Shown: in pieces, positions 21,971 through 30,119 of the stretch
Layout: each line of letters starts with the position of its first letter
How positions within the stretch are numbered: the first letter of the stretch is position 1
Assembly (NCBI GenBank): GCA_017469745.1
Contig: JAFUFS010000037.1
Span: 1 to 45,945 of the forward strand
DNA length: 45,945 nt
Direction: 5' to 3'
Source of the DNA: Bacteroidales bacterium
GTDB taxonomy: Bacteria; Bacteroidota; Bacteroidia; Bacteroidales; UBA932
Position numbers and translations under genes: made by a program
Notes under the pieces: model-generated
The model's input: the letters and a program-made list of their open reading frames with translations, nothing else
Told to the model about the DNA's origin: nothing
Databases searched by the model: none

Positions 21971-24013
21971 ATGCTCCTTTCCGCCATACTCAGCCTCCTC
22001 TTGCTTTCCCCGGTCCCTGAAGTTCAGAAGGACCAGCCTGCCCCTGTGGTTCGGCAAGCACAGCACCTCCCTGAGTGTAATCCTGAGCGAAGCGAAGGAT
22101 CTGACACCCTGAAGGCAGCCAGGGTAAGCTCCACCGCCGGAAGCCTTATCGTGCCCCAGCGGATCGAATCCCATGAGCTCCGGTCCGTTACGAGCATCTC
22201 CGAGGCGGTCAGGCGCTTTGCCGGAGTCCAGCTGAGAGACTACGGCGGAATCGGCGGCCTCAAGACCGTCAATGTGCGGAGCCTCGGAAGCGAACACACC
22301 GGGGTCTTCATCGACGGCATCCAGATCGACAACGCCCAGAACATGCAGGTGGACCTCGGCCGCTTCGGCCTGGAAGACATCCGAAGCGTCAGTCTCTTCT
22401 CCGGCCAGAAAGTCTCTCCGCTCCAGAGCGCCAAGGAATATTCCTCAGCGAGCGCCCTCTACCTTGAGAGCGCGGAGCCGGTTTTCAAGGATGGTTCGAG
22501 GAATAACACAATCGTCAGCCTGGGAGCGGGCTCCTTCGGTACATGGAGCCCCAGGCTCTCATTGGAGCATCTGTTCAAGGACGGAAAGTCACTCCGGATC
22601 GGATGTGAAGCCGTGGCAACTGCTGGAAAGTATCGCTTCCACGTAAGCGACTACCGGCTTTATCCCGATGGAACCGTTGCGGGCTACGACACCACGATGA
22701 TCCGCCGCAACGGCGATCTTCGCAGCGCCAGGTTCGACGCGAGGCTGTATTCATCGCCGGACTCCCGGTCCTCGTGGAACCTCCATGCTCATTTTTATGA
22801 TTCCGAGAGGGGGCTTCCGGGCCCGGTCTACAAGAGGGAAGGGGGCTACCCGCTCAGCGAGGACCGGCAGTCAGACCTGGATGCCTTCCTCCAGGGACGC
22901 TTAAGCCTTCGACTGAGCGATGTCTGGTCCTTTGCAGCCCGGTCCAAACTCTCTTTCAGTCATCTTGAATATGTCGACGTGCCAGAGCTCCGCCCGGAGC
23001 TCCCGGCGGCTCATTTCAACTACTTGAACCATTCAGCCTACCTTTCGGCGGCTGCAATGGCCAGGCTGGGGAACCATTTGAGGCTCAATTTCGCCCAGGA
23101 CCTGCAGTACGACTATCTGGATGCAGACCTCATGGACTTCGCTTATCCCGGCAGGTTGTCTTCATGGAGCTGCGCTTCCGCAATGTACGGACTCCGGACT
23201 GTCGAACTGTCAGCCACGATGCTTTTCCTGGACGTGCATGACACCTTCCTTTCAGGAGGGGAGAGGAGTTCAGCCAGGAGGAATGTCCTGATGCCTTCTT
23301 TCGTGGCAAGGTGGAAGCCTTCGGAAAGGTTCTCAGTGGACGGCTTCGTCAAGAGATCGTACCGGATGCCTACATTCAACGATCTCTACTACACAACGGT
23401 AGGCAGCAAGACCCTGGATCCGGAAGATGCCTTCCAGACCGATTTGGGAGCCAGGTGGACGGCACTTTCCGGCTCCGGACACACCTTGCAGTTCAATGCT
23501 GACATTTATCGGAATATATTGAAAAACAAAATCATAGCCGTTCCTACATCCAATCAGTTCCGCTGGTCGATGTACAACATCGGGAAGGTCTCCGTGCTCG
23601 GTGCCGACCTGGTCGCAGACTATGCTTTCAGGGAAGGCCGGCTTGCGCTGGGAGGAACCGCAAGGTACACTTACCAGAGCGCGAGGGACATGACGGAAGG
23701 CAGGGGCCAGATACCATACATCCCGCTGCACAGCGGATCGGCCAATCTTTTCGGGGAGGCCGGCGGCTGGAGAATGGACGTAACCATATTCATGACAGGC
23801 GAGAGGTACACCACTTCGGCGAACCTGCCCGCCTACAGGATCGCGCCGTGGCAGACCATCGATGCTGCTCTTTCAAAGTCACTTTCCTCCAGGGGCCATG
23901 ATTATTCATTCAAACTCTGCCTGAGGAACATCCTTGACGAGCAATACGAGATAGTCGACAACTACCCGATGCCGGGGTTCAACTTCCTCCTGAAAGTTGA
24001 AGCTACATTGTAG
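21971..24013 (+). CDS. BtuB-like TonB-dependent outer-membrane receptor
   Basis: 680 residues. It has a short signal-like run (MLLSAILSLLLLSPVPE), then an odd segment of about 30 residues including ECNPERSEGSDTL, encoded by a dispersed hairpin repeat at 22077-22102. The TonB plug follows (about 65-170: SISEAVRRFAGVQLRDYGGIGGLKTVNVRSLG, then VFIDGIQIDNAQ), then a 22-strand-type barrel ending FNFLLKVEATL. There is no carboxypeptidase-like domain, so it is of the BtuB/vitamin class, not SusC. It begins three bases after the BtuG-like stop; pnuC starts 39 bases after its end. Confidence 0.87.
   Translation: MLLSAILSLLLLSPVPEVQKDQPAPVVRQAQHLPECNPERSEGSDTLKAARVSSTAGSLIVPQRIESHELRSVTSISEAVRRFAGVQLRDYGGIGGLKTVNVRSLGSEHTGVFIDGIQIDNAQNMQVDLGRFGLEDIRSVSLFSGQKVSPLQSAKEYSSASALYLESAEPVFKDGSRNNTIVSLGAGSFGTWSPRLSLEHLFKDGKSLRIGCEAVATAGKYRFHVSDYRLYPDGTVAGYDTTMIRRNGDLRSARFDARLYSSPDSRSSWNLHAHFYDSERGLPGPVYKREGGYPLSEDRQSDLDAFLQGRLSLRLSDVWSFAARSKLSFSHLEYVDVPELRPELPAAHFNYLNHSAYLSAAAMARLGNHLRLNFAQDLQYDYLDADLMDFAYPGRLSSWSCASAMYGLRTVELSATMLFLDVHDTFLSGGERSSARRNVLMPSFVARWKPSERFSVDGFVKRSYRMPTFNDLYYTTVGSKTLDPEDAFQTDLGARWTALSGSGHTLQFNADIYRNILKNKIIAVPTSNQFRWSMYNIGKVSVLGADLVADYAFREGRLALGGTARYTYQSARDMTEGRGQIPYIPLHSGSANLFGEAGGWRMDVTIFMTGERYTTSANLPAYRIAPWQTIDAALSKSLSSRGHDYSFKLCLRNILDEQYEIVDNYPMPGFNFLLKVEATL
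22077..22102 (+). repeat. Hairpin repeat (family copy 2) inside the TonB receptor gene
   Basis: The core CCTGAGCGAAGCGAAGG is flanked by AT on both sides so that ATCCT pairs with AGGAT. It is read in frame as NPERSEGS between the signal peptide and the plug domain. The reading frame is kept and there is no stop. Its relatives are at 13857 and 40223. Confidence 0.75.
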
Positions 24014-24022
24014 CTTTTTTCT

Positions 24023-24030
24023 TATTTTTG
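24023..24030 (+). promoter_or_regulatory. Possible -7 box upstream of pnuC
   Basis: TATTTTTG matches TAnnTTTG exactly and lies 22 bases ahead of the start codon, but the nearest TTG upstream (23997-23999) is 23 bases away rather than 19-20. It may give pnuC extra expression independent of the upstream genes. Confidence 0.35.
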
Positions 24031-24052
24031 TGTGAACTGATCACGCAATAGG

Positions 24053-24625
24053 ATGGATGTCGTACAGATAATTGAGATTGTAGCCCTTGTCATGGGTATT
24101 CCGTACATGATCTTAGAAGTCCTGCAGAAAAACACCATGTGGTACTTCGGCATGTTCACCAGTACTGCCTGTGCCATCCAGTTCTTCCTGGAACAGAACT
24201 GGGCCAATATGGGCCTGAACGTCTATTACGTGATCATGGCTTTCTGGGGTCTCTACCAGTGGAAGAAGGACAGCCAGGCTGTAGAATCAGAGATCCATCT
24301 GAGCAGGCTCACTCCCAAGATGGCCTTGTGGAGTTCCGCTCTCTTTCTTGTCGGCACCGGGGCCCTGGTCTGGCTGCTCACTGCCTTGCATGACAGCAAT
24401 CCATGGCTTGATGCCATCTCCACTTCCCTCTGCGTGGTAGGAATGATCTGGCTGGCCAGGTCCATCCCTTACCACTGGATCCTCTGGGTCATCGGCGACG
24501 CCGTTCTCGTGATCATGTGCTTCATGGCTGGAAAGTATTGGATGACAGCTCTCTATGTGGCCTATGTAATCGTTTCGGCCTATGGATTCTTCCGTTGGAG
24601 AAAGAGGGGAGAGTACATTTCCTGA
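24053..24625 (+). CDS. PnuC/PnuT family vitamin channel
   Basis: 190 residues, about seven membrane helices, the architecture of the Pnu family (PnuC nicotinamide riboside, PnuT thiamine, PnuX riboflavin), which move unphosphorylated vitamins down a gradient and rely on intracellular kinases. Family-like features include the start IIEIVALVMGIPYMILEV and the third-helix region NMGLNVYYVIMAFWGLYQWKK; the C-terminus is basic. The cargo cannot be told by eye. No vitamin kinase gene and no TPP, FMN or cobalamin riboswitch was recognised nearby. It directly follows the BtuG/BtuB-like pair and precedes GH3 by 23 bases. Confidence 0.87.
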   Translation: MDVVQIIEIVALVMGIPYMILEVLQKNTMWYFGMFTSTACAIQFFLEQNWANMGLNVYYVIMAFWGLYQWKKDSQAVESEIHLSRLTPKMALWSSALFLVGTGALVWLLTALHDSNPWLDAISTSLCVVGMIWLARSIPYHWILWVIGDAVLVIMCFMAGKYWMTALYVAYVIVSAYGFFRWRKRGEYIS

Positions 24626-24648
24626 CAAATCAACAAAAACTGAAAGAT

Positions 24649-26808
24649 ATGCGTAAACTGACCAATCTAGCTTCGGCACTCGTACTTCTGCTCGCCTGTG
24701 CCCTGCCTTCTGCGGCCCAGCTGCCATACATGGACAAGAGCCTGAGCCCGGCAGAACGTGCCGCTGACCTAGTCGGAAGGCTTACCCTCGAGGAGAAAGC
24801 CCTCCTTATCCGCTATGATTCCCCGGCAGTTCCCCGCCTGGGCATTCCTGCCTACAACTGGTGGAACGAGGCCCTTCACGGAGTCGCCCGCAACGGCTAC
24901 GCTACGGTCTACCCCATGCCCATAGGAATGGCCGCGACCTTCGATCCCCAGCTTCTCGAGGAGGTGTTCACCTCTGTCAGCGACGAGGCCAGGGTCAAGT
25001 ACCGTCTCGCCAGGACAGTCGAGAATCCTTCGAACTACTGGTACAAAGGCCTTACTTTCTGGACCCCTAACATCAACATATTCAGGGATCCGCGTTGGGG
25101 AAGGGGAATGGAGACCTACGGAGAGGATCCTTACCTGACCGGCCAGCTAGGAATGGCGGTCGTACGCGGACTCCAGGGTGACCGTTCCGACGGCCATCTC
25201 AAGGCTCAGGCCTGCGCAAAGCACTATGCAGTGCATTCAGGCCCTGAATCACAGAGGCACAGCTTCAACGCTGAAGTTTCCGAGAGGGATCTCTGGGAAA
25301 CCTACCTCCCTGCTTTCAAGGACCTGGTCACCAAGGCCGACGTGGACGAGGTCATGTTCGCCTACAACAGCTTCGAAGGTTATCCCTGCGGAGCCAACAA
25401 GAGGCTTCTCCAGGACATCCTGCGCGACGAATGGGGCTTCAAGGGAATCATCCTGAGCGACTGTTGGGCGGTCTCGGACTTCTACGGTGAGAACAACCAC
25501 AACTGGGTGAAGGACGGAGAGGAAGCTGTCGCTGCCGCCGTCCATGCCGGCATGGAACTCGAGTGCGGCAACCTGACTCCCAGGATTCCCAATGCAGTTG
25601 CCCGCGGACTCATGGAGAAGACCGACCTCGACGAGGCTGTCACCAAGCTCTTCACCGTCAGGTTCGCCCTTGGTGAGATGGATTTCGAATCCCCGTGGGA
25701 CAATATTCCTGAATCGGTGCTCTGCTCCGAAGAACACAGGCTTCAGTCGCTCGACGTGGCCCGCAAATCAATGGTCCTTCTCAAGAATGACGGCATCCTT
25801 CCGCTCAAGAAGGATGCGAAGGTCGCCCTTGTGGGGCCCAACGCAGCCGACTCGGTGATGATGTGGGGCAACTATGAAGGCACCCCGCTCAGGACCGTCA
25901 CCCTCCTGGATGCCCTCAAGGCCAGGATTCCTGACATTGAATATGTTCCCGGCTGCCCCATAGCAGCAGAACTGGTGAAGGAAGCGGTCGACATCGATGG
26001 CATCGTGTCCAAGCTTTCCGACTACGAAACCGTCATCTTTGCAGGAGGAATCTCGCCGAAGCTGGAAGGCGAGGAGATGAAGGATGTGGACATCCCCGGA
26101 TTCTTCGGCGGTGACAGGACCTCCATCATGCTCCCGGCGATTCAGAAGCAGCTCATCGCGGCCCTTGCAAAGGCCGGTAAGAAGATCATATTCGTGAACT
26201 TCTCCGGCAGCACGATTGCCCTTTCCGACGAAGATAAGGTCTGCAGCGCTATCCTTCAGGCCTGGTATCCCGGTCAGGAAGGAGGCACGGCTGTCGCTGA
26301 CGTCCTGTTCGGAGACTTCAATCCCTCCGGAAGGCTTCCTCTTACATTCTATGCCGACGACTCCCAGCTTCCTGAGTTCACAGAGTATGACATGACGGGC
26401 AGGACTTACCGTTTCTTTACAGGAAAGCCTCTCTATCCGTTCGGTCATGGTCTCAGTTACACTTCATTCAAGTACCGCAAGCCGAAGGTCAGGACTCTCG
26501 AGGACGGATCCAAGGTGCTCGTGGTCAAGGTGAAGAACAGGGGCAGGCGCGACGGAGACGAGATCGTGCAGCTCTACATCAGCAAGCCTGACGACGCCGA
26601 AGGCCCTGTCAAGGTCCTGAGGGGCATGCAGAGGGTGTCCATCAAGGCCCGCCAGACCGTTACCGTCACCATCCCCCTGGATGAAGAAACCTTCAACTGG
26701 TGGAATCCCGAGTCCGGCAGGATGCAGCCCTGCCCTGGCAATTATGTCCTGGCTGTGGGTGGTTCCTCCGCTGACAATGATTTGAAAAAGATAAAATATA
26801 CCAACTAG
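24649..26808 (+). CDS. Exported glycoside hydrolase family 3 enzyme
   Basis: 719 residues from ATG 24649, chosen because it opens a clean signal peptide (MRKLTNLASALVLLLACALPSAA-Q). The frame is open further upstream but overlaps pnuC. The N-terminal TIM barrel includes YNWWNEALHGVARNG, NINIFRDPRWGRGMETYGEDPYL and KHYAVHSGPESQRHSFN; the nucleophile Asp is in IILSDCWAVSDF. A C-terminal alpha/beta sandwich (KSMVLLKNDGILPL onward) and a fibronectin III-like domain follow. These features resemble the beta-xylosidase/beta-glucosidase branch, not NagZ, whose KHFPGHG motif is absent. Exact specificity is open. No PA14 insert. Confidence 0.9.
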   Translation: MRKLTNLASALVLLLACALPSAAQLPYMDKSLSPAERAADLVGRLTLEEKALLIRYDSPAVPRLGIPAYNWWNEALHGVARNGYATVYPMPIGMAATFDPQLLEEVFTSVSDEARVKYRLARTVENPSNYWYKGLTFWTPNINIFRDPRWGRGMETYGEDPYLTGQLGMAVVRGLQGDRSDGHLKAQACAKHYAVHSGPESQRHSFNAEVSERDLWETYLPAFKDLVTKADVDEVMFAYNSFEGYPCGANKRLLQDILRDEWGFKGIILSDCWAVSDFYGENNHNWVKDGEEAVAAAVHAGMELECGNLTPRIPNAVARGLMEKTDLDEAVTKLFTVRFALGEMDFESPWDNIPESVLCSEEHRLQSLDVARKSMVLLKNDGILPLKKDAKVALVGPNAADSVMMWGNYEGTPLRTVTLLDALKARIPDIEYVPGCPIAAELVKEAVDIDGIVSKLSDYETVIFAGGISPKLEGEEMKDVDIPGFFGGDRTSIMLPAIQKQLIAALAKAGKKIIFVNFSGSTIALSDEDKVCSAILQAWYPGQEGGTAVADVLFGDFNPSGRLPLTFYADDSQLPEFTEYDMTGRTYRFFTGKPLYPFGHGLSYTSFKYRKPKVRTLEDGSKVLVVKVKNRGRRDGDEIVQLYISKPDDAEGPVKVLRGMQRVSIKARQTVTVTIPLDEETFNWWNPESGRMQPCPGNYVLAVGGSSADNDLKKIKYTN

Positions 26809-26813
26809 TAATC

Positions 26814-26844
26814 ACATATAACAAAATTGCTCCTTGCTATATGT
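26814..26844. repeat. Inverted repeat upstream of susC
   Basis: ACATATA (26814-26820) and TATATGT (26838-26844) are perfect 7-bp arms with 17 bases between. They lie 42-72 bp ahead of the SusC start, upstream of a degenerate -7-like TTGATTTG (26852-26859). It could be an operator for a regulator encoded elsewhere; no susR, HTCS or ECF sigma/anti-sigma gene is in the window. Confidence 0.4.
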
Positions 26845-26885
26845 CGAGTATTGATTTGGGGCAAACTAACTAAAACCAATTAATT

Positions 26886-29800
26886 ATGATTAAAACCTTG
26901 AGTAAAGACAGGCATTCCGGCTCGTTACTGAGACTGCTGGCTGTCTGCCTTATGGTTCTGATCGTATCGCCTGTGATGTTTGCACAGAACAAGGTGCAAG
27001 TGTCCGGAACCGTTACTGACGCCAACAACAATCCCCTGATCGGGATCGGTGTCCAGGAGCAGGGTACCACCAACGGTACGATCACTGATGATGCCGGAAA
27101 GTACTCGCTTACCGTCAATCCGGGAGCGACTCTCGTTTTCTCGAGCATCGGCTTTACGACCCAGACTGTTCCCGTCGGGAACCGTGGTGTCGTCAACGTC
27201 TCCATGGCTGAAGATGTGGAGATGCTGGAAGGTACCGTCGTTGTCGGTTACGGTACACAGAAGAAAGTCAACCTGACCGGTGCCGTCGAGCAGGTCGGCG
27301 AAGAGGTTTTCGAGAACCGTTCGGTCTCGAACCTTGCGCAGGCTCTCGAAGGTGCGGTCCCTAACCTCAACATCACTCTCTCCGATGGTAAGCCCAACCG
27401 TTCGGCCAGTTTCAATGTCCGTGGTACGACTTCCATCGGCCAGGGCGGAAGCGCACTGGTTCTGATCGATGGTGTAGAGGGTGATCCCTCATTGCTGAAC
27501 CCTAATGACATCGAGTCTGTCTCAGTCCTGAAGGACGCAGCATCAGCTTCCATCTACGGAGCCCGCGGTACCTTCGGTGTGGTGCTGATCACCACAAAGG
27601 CAGCTGAGAAAGGACGTACCCGTGTCAATTACACCACAAACCTTTCTCTCCGTGCTCCGACCGTCACTCCGGACAACGTCACCGACGGTGTCACCTGGGC
27701 TGAAATGTTCCGCGAGGTCTACTACAACCGTCTGTTCACCCTCCCTGCAAAGATCAATGCCCAGCAGGCTTATTCAGATGCATGGCTGGATGAGTTCCGC
27801 GCCCGCAAGGCTGCCGGCAACACCCAGAACTACGAGGTCGTCGACGGCTGTTACGTCTACTACGGCAACGAAGACTACTATGATCTCCTTTACAAGGACC
27901 AGAGCTTTGCACAGGATCATAACGTAACCATCCAGGGAGGTACTGACAAGGCTGATTTCTATCTCTCGGGACGTTACTACAAGTTCGACGGTCTGTACAA
28001 CTACAACCCGGACACGTACAAGTCCTACAACATCCGCGCAAAGGGTTCCCTGCAGGCTACGAAGTGGCTGAAGGTCAGCAATAACTTCGAGTACAACCAG
28101 GCCTTCTATCACCAGCCCTATGTGAACTCGGGTTCCATCATGATCAACCGTTACATCGAGGTCTGCGGCTGGCCTACCATGCCTGCATTCAACCCTGACG
28201 GGACTTCAACCTACTGCGCCGCCTACGATGTGGGTGCTTTCGAGCAGGGCCTGAACTACAAGGACAACAACGACCGTCTGCTCAAGAACACCGTGGCAGC
28301 ACGCGCTTCTTTCTTCAACAACAACCTCCACATCAATGCCGACTACACCTTCCGTTATGGAGATGACAGTTACCTGATGAAGAGGATGCCTATCATCTAC
28401 TACCTCGGCCCCGATGTCCAGGCTTCCCTTGGTGCAACCACCAACTCCCTTACCAACTGGCACGCTACCAGGCTTTACACTGCCACCAACATCTACGCCG
28501 ATTACACTCATTCATTCGCCAATGCCCACAACATCAAGTTGATGGCCGGTTACAACTATGAGACCCAGAGTTATGATGCCTTGAATGTCTCCCGTAATGG
28601 AACCATCCTTCCTACTGCAGAGAACATCAACCTCTCCCTCGGTGAAGACATTACCACCAGCGGTTCCGCCAACAGGTGGAGGATCGCCGGTCTGTTCTAC
28701 AGGGTCAACTATGACTTCAAGAACCGCTATCTCATCGAGCTGGACGGTCGTTACGACGGATCTTCCAAGTTCCCTGACAATCAGCAGTGGGCTTTCTTCC
28801 CTTCAGTTTCGGCTGGTTGGAGAATCTCCGAGGAGCCTTTCTGGAACATCGATCCCAAGTACGTCAGCAATGTCAAGGTCCGTGCCTCCTACGGATCCCT
28901 GGGCAATGGTAACGTCAGTCCATACAGCTATCTCGAGCTGCTCTCTCCGAGCACTTCCAGCAAGGTCCTGAACGGCATCCAGAACAAGTACGTCAGCAAT
29001 CCTGCAGTCAAGCCTGAAGGCCTAACCTGGGAAACCGCCACCACAGTCGACGGCGGTCTCGACTTCCAGCTTTTGAACGGAAGGTTCAACTTCAGCGGTG
29101 ACTACTATGTCCGCAAGACCACCGACATGTACACCGTCGGTATGACCCTCCCTGATGTCTTCGGAGCTACTTCTCCTAAGGGTAACTACGCCGACATGAC
29201 CACCCGCGGTTGGGAAATCTCCGTGGAGTGGAAAGACCAGTTCGATCTCGGAGGAAGTCCTTTCCGCTATGGAATCAAGGCTTCCATGCATGACTATACT
29301 TCCGTCATTGACAAATACAACAACCAGACGGGTCTCCTCTCCGACTACTATGCCGGAATGACGATCGGTGAACTCTGGGGCTTCAAGTCTGACGGACTCT
29401 TCCAGAGCGAGGCCGAGCTTGAGGGTTATGTCAACACCCTCGTTGCAGCATCAGCTGATGGAAAGTGGAGGGTCGGTGATGTCCGCTACGTGGATCTCAA
29501 CGGAAACGGAAGGATTGACTACGGCAAGAATACTGTCGATGACCATGGTGACAAGATCATCATCGGTAACACTGCTCCTCACTACCAGTACAGTTTCACC
29601 CTCAGCGGCGACTGGAGAGGCATCTTCGTGAACGCTTTCTTCCAGGGAGTCGGCAAGCAGGATTGGTATCCTGGCCAGGAGGCCGTGTTCTGGGGTCAGT
29701 ATAACAGACCTTACAACAACATCCCCAAATGGCATCTCGGAAACTACTGGACTCCTGACAATCCCGATGCTTACCTGCCTCGTTACTGTACCTACAACGG

Positions 29801-30116
29801 CACAGTCGGTCGAAGCAACTATCCTAACAGCCGCTATGTCCAGAACATAGCTTACATCCGTCTGAAGAGCATGCAGGTCGGTTACAACCTTCCTGGCAAG
29901 CTCGTCTCCAAGATGGGCCTGAGCGATCTCAAACTCTATCTCTCCGGTGAGAACCTCTGGAGCTGGTCTCCTCTGTACAGGATCACCAAGAGGCACCAGG
30001 ATGTCTACACCGCCAGCCGCGGTACAGATGCCGACTTGAGTTCTAGCAACTATGGCGACGGTAACTCCTATCCGCTCCTGCGGACCGTTACCTTCGGTGT
30101 ATCCCTCACTTTCTAA
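26886..30116 (+). CDS. SusC-like TonB-dependent outer-membrane transporter
   Basis: 1076 residues. A long signal peptide (to about VMFAQ, residue 35) leads into a carboxypeptidase-regulatory-like domain (KVQVSGTVTDANNNPLIGIGVQEQGT), a TonB-box-like stretch (GTVVVGYGTQKK), and the plug with NVRGTTSIGQGGSALVLIDGVEGD and the SusC signature NDIESVSVLKDAASASIYGARG. The remainder is the barrel, ending RTVTFGVSLTF. SusC proteins import oligosaccharides or peptides captured by their SusD lid. There is no N-terminal STN domain, so no direct anti-sigma signalling is expected. SusD starts three bases after its stop. Cargo is inferred from the muramic-acid genes downstream. Confidence 0.96.
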   Translation: MIKTLSKDRHSGSLLRLLAVCLMVLIVSPVMFAQNKVQVSGTVTDANNNPLIGIGVQEQGTTNGTITDDAGKYSLTVNPGATLVFSSIGFTTQTVPVGNRGVVNVSMAEDVEMLEGTVVVGYGTQKKVNLTGAVEQVGEEVFENRSVSNLAQALEGAVPNLNITLSDGKPNRSASFNVRGTTSIGQGGSALVLIDGVEGDPSLLNPNDIESVSVLKDAASASIYGARGTFGVVLITTKAAEKGRTRVNYTTNLSLRAPTVTPDNVTDGVTWAEMFREVYYNRLFTLPAKINAQQAYSDAWLDEFRARKAAGNTQNYEVVDGCYVYYGNEDYYDLLYKDQSFAQDHNVTIQGGTDKADFYLSGRYYKFDGLYNYNPDTYKSYNIRAKGSLQATKWLKVSNNFEYNQAFYHQPYVNSGSIMINRYIEVCGWPTMPAFNPDGTSTYCAAYDVGAFEQGLNYKDNNDRLLKNTVAARASFFNNNLHINADYTFRYGDDSYLMKRMPIIYYLGPDVQASLGATTNSLTNWHATRLYTATNIYADYTHSFANAHNIKLMAGYNYETQSYDALNVSRNGTILPTAENINLSLGEDITTSGSANRWRIAGLFYRVNYDFKNRYLIELDGRYDGSSKFPDNQQWAFFPSVSAGWRISEEPFWNIDPKYVSNVKVRASYGSLGNGNVSPYSYLELLSPSTSSKVLNGIQNKYVSNPAVKPEGLTWETATTVDGGLDFQLLNGRFNFSGDYYVRKTTDMYTVGMTLPDVFGATSPKGNYADMTTRGWEISVEWKDQFDLGGSPFRYGIKASMHDYTSVIDKYNNQTGLLSDYYAGMTIGELWGFKSDGLFQSEAELEGYVNTLVAASADGKWRVGDVRYVDLNGNGRIDYGKNTVDDHGDKIIIGNTAPHYQYSFTLSGDWRGIFVNAFFQGVGKQDWYPGQEAVFWGQYNRPYNNIPKWHLGNYWTPDNPDAYLPRYCTYNGTVGRSNYPNSRYVQNIAYIRLKSMQVGYNLPGKLVSKMGLSDLKLYLSGENLWSWSPLYRITKRHQDVYTASRGTDADLSSSNYGDGNSYPLLRTVTFGVSLTF

Positions 30117-30119
30117 ATT

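Noticed and set aside
24649..26808. GH3 as NagZ (N-acetylglucosaminidase) of the muramic-acid pathway
   Set aside because: It lacks the NagZ KHFPGHG motif, is twice as long and resembles the xylosidase/glucosidase branch.
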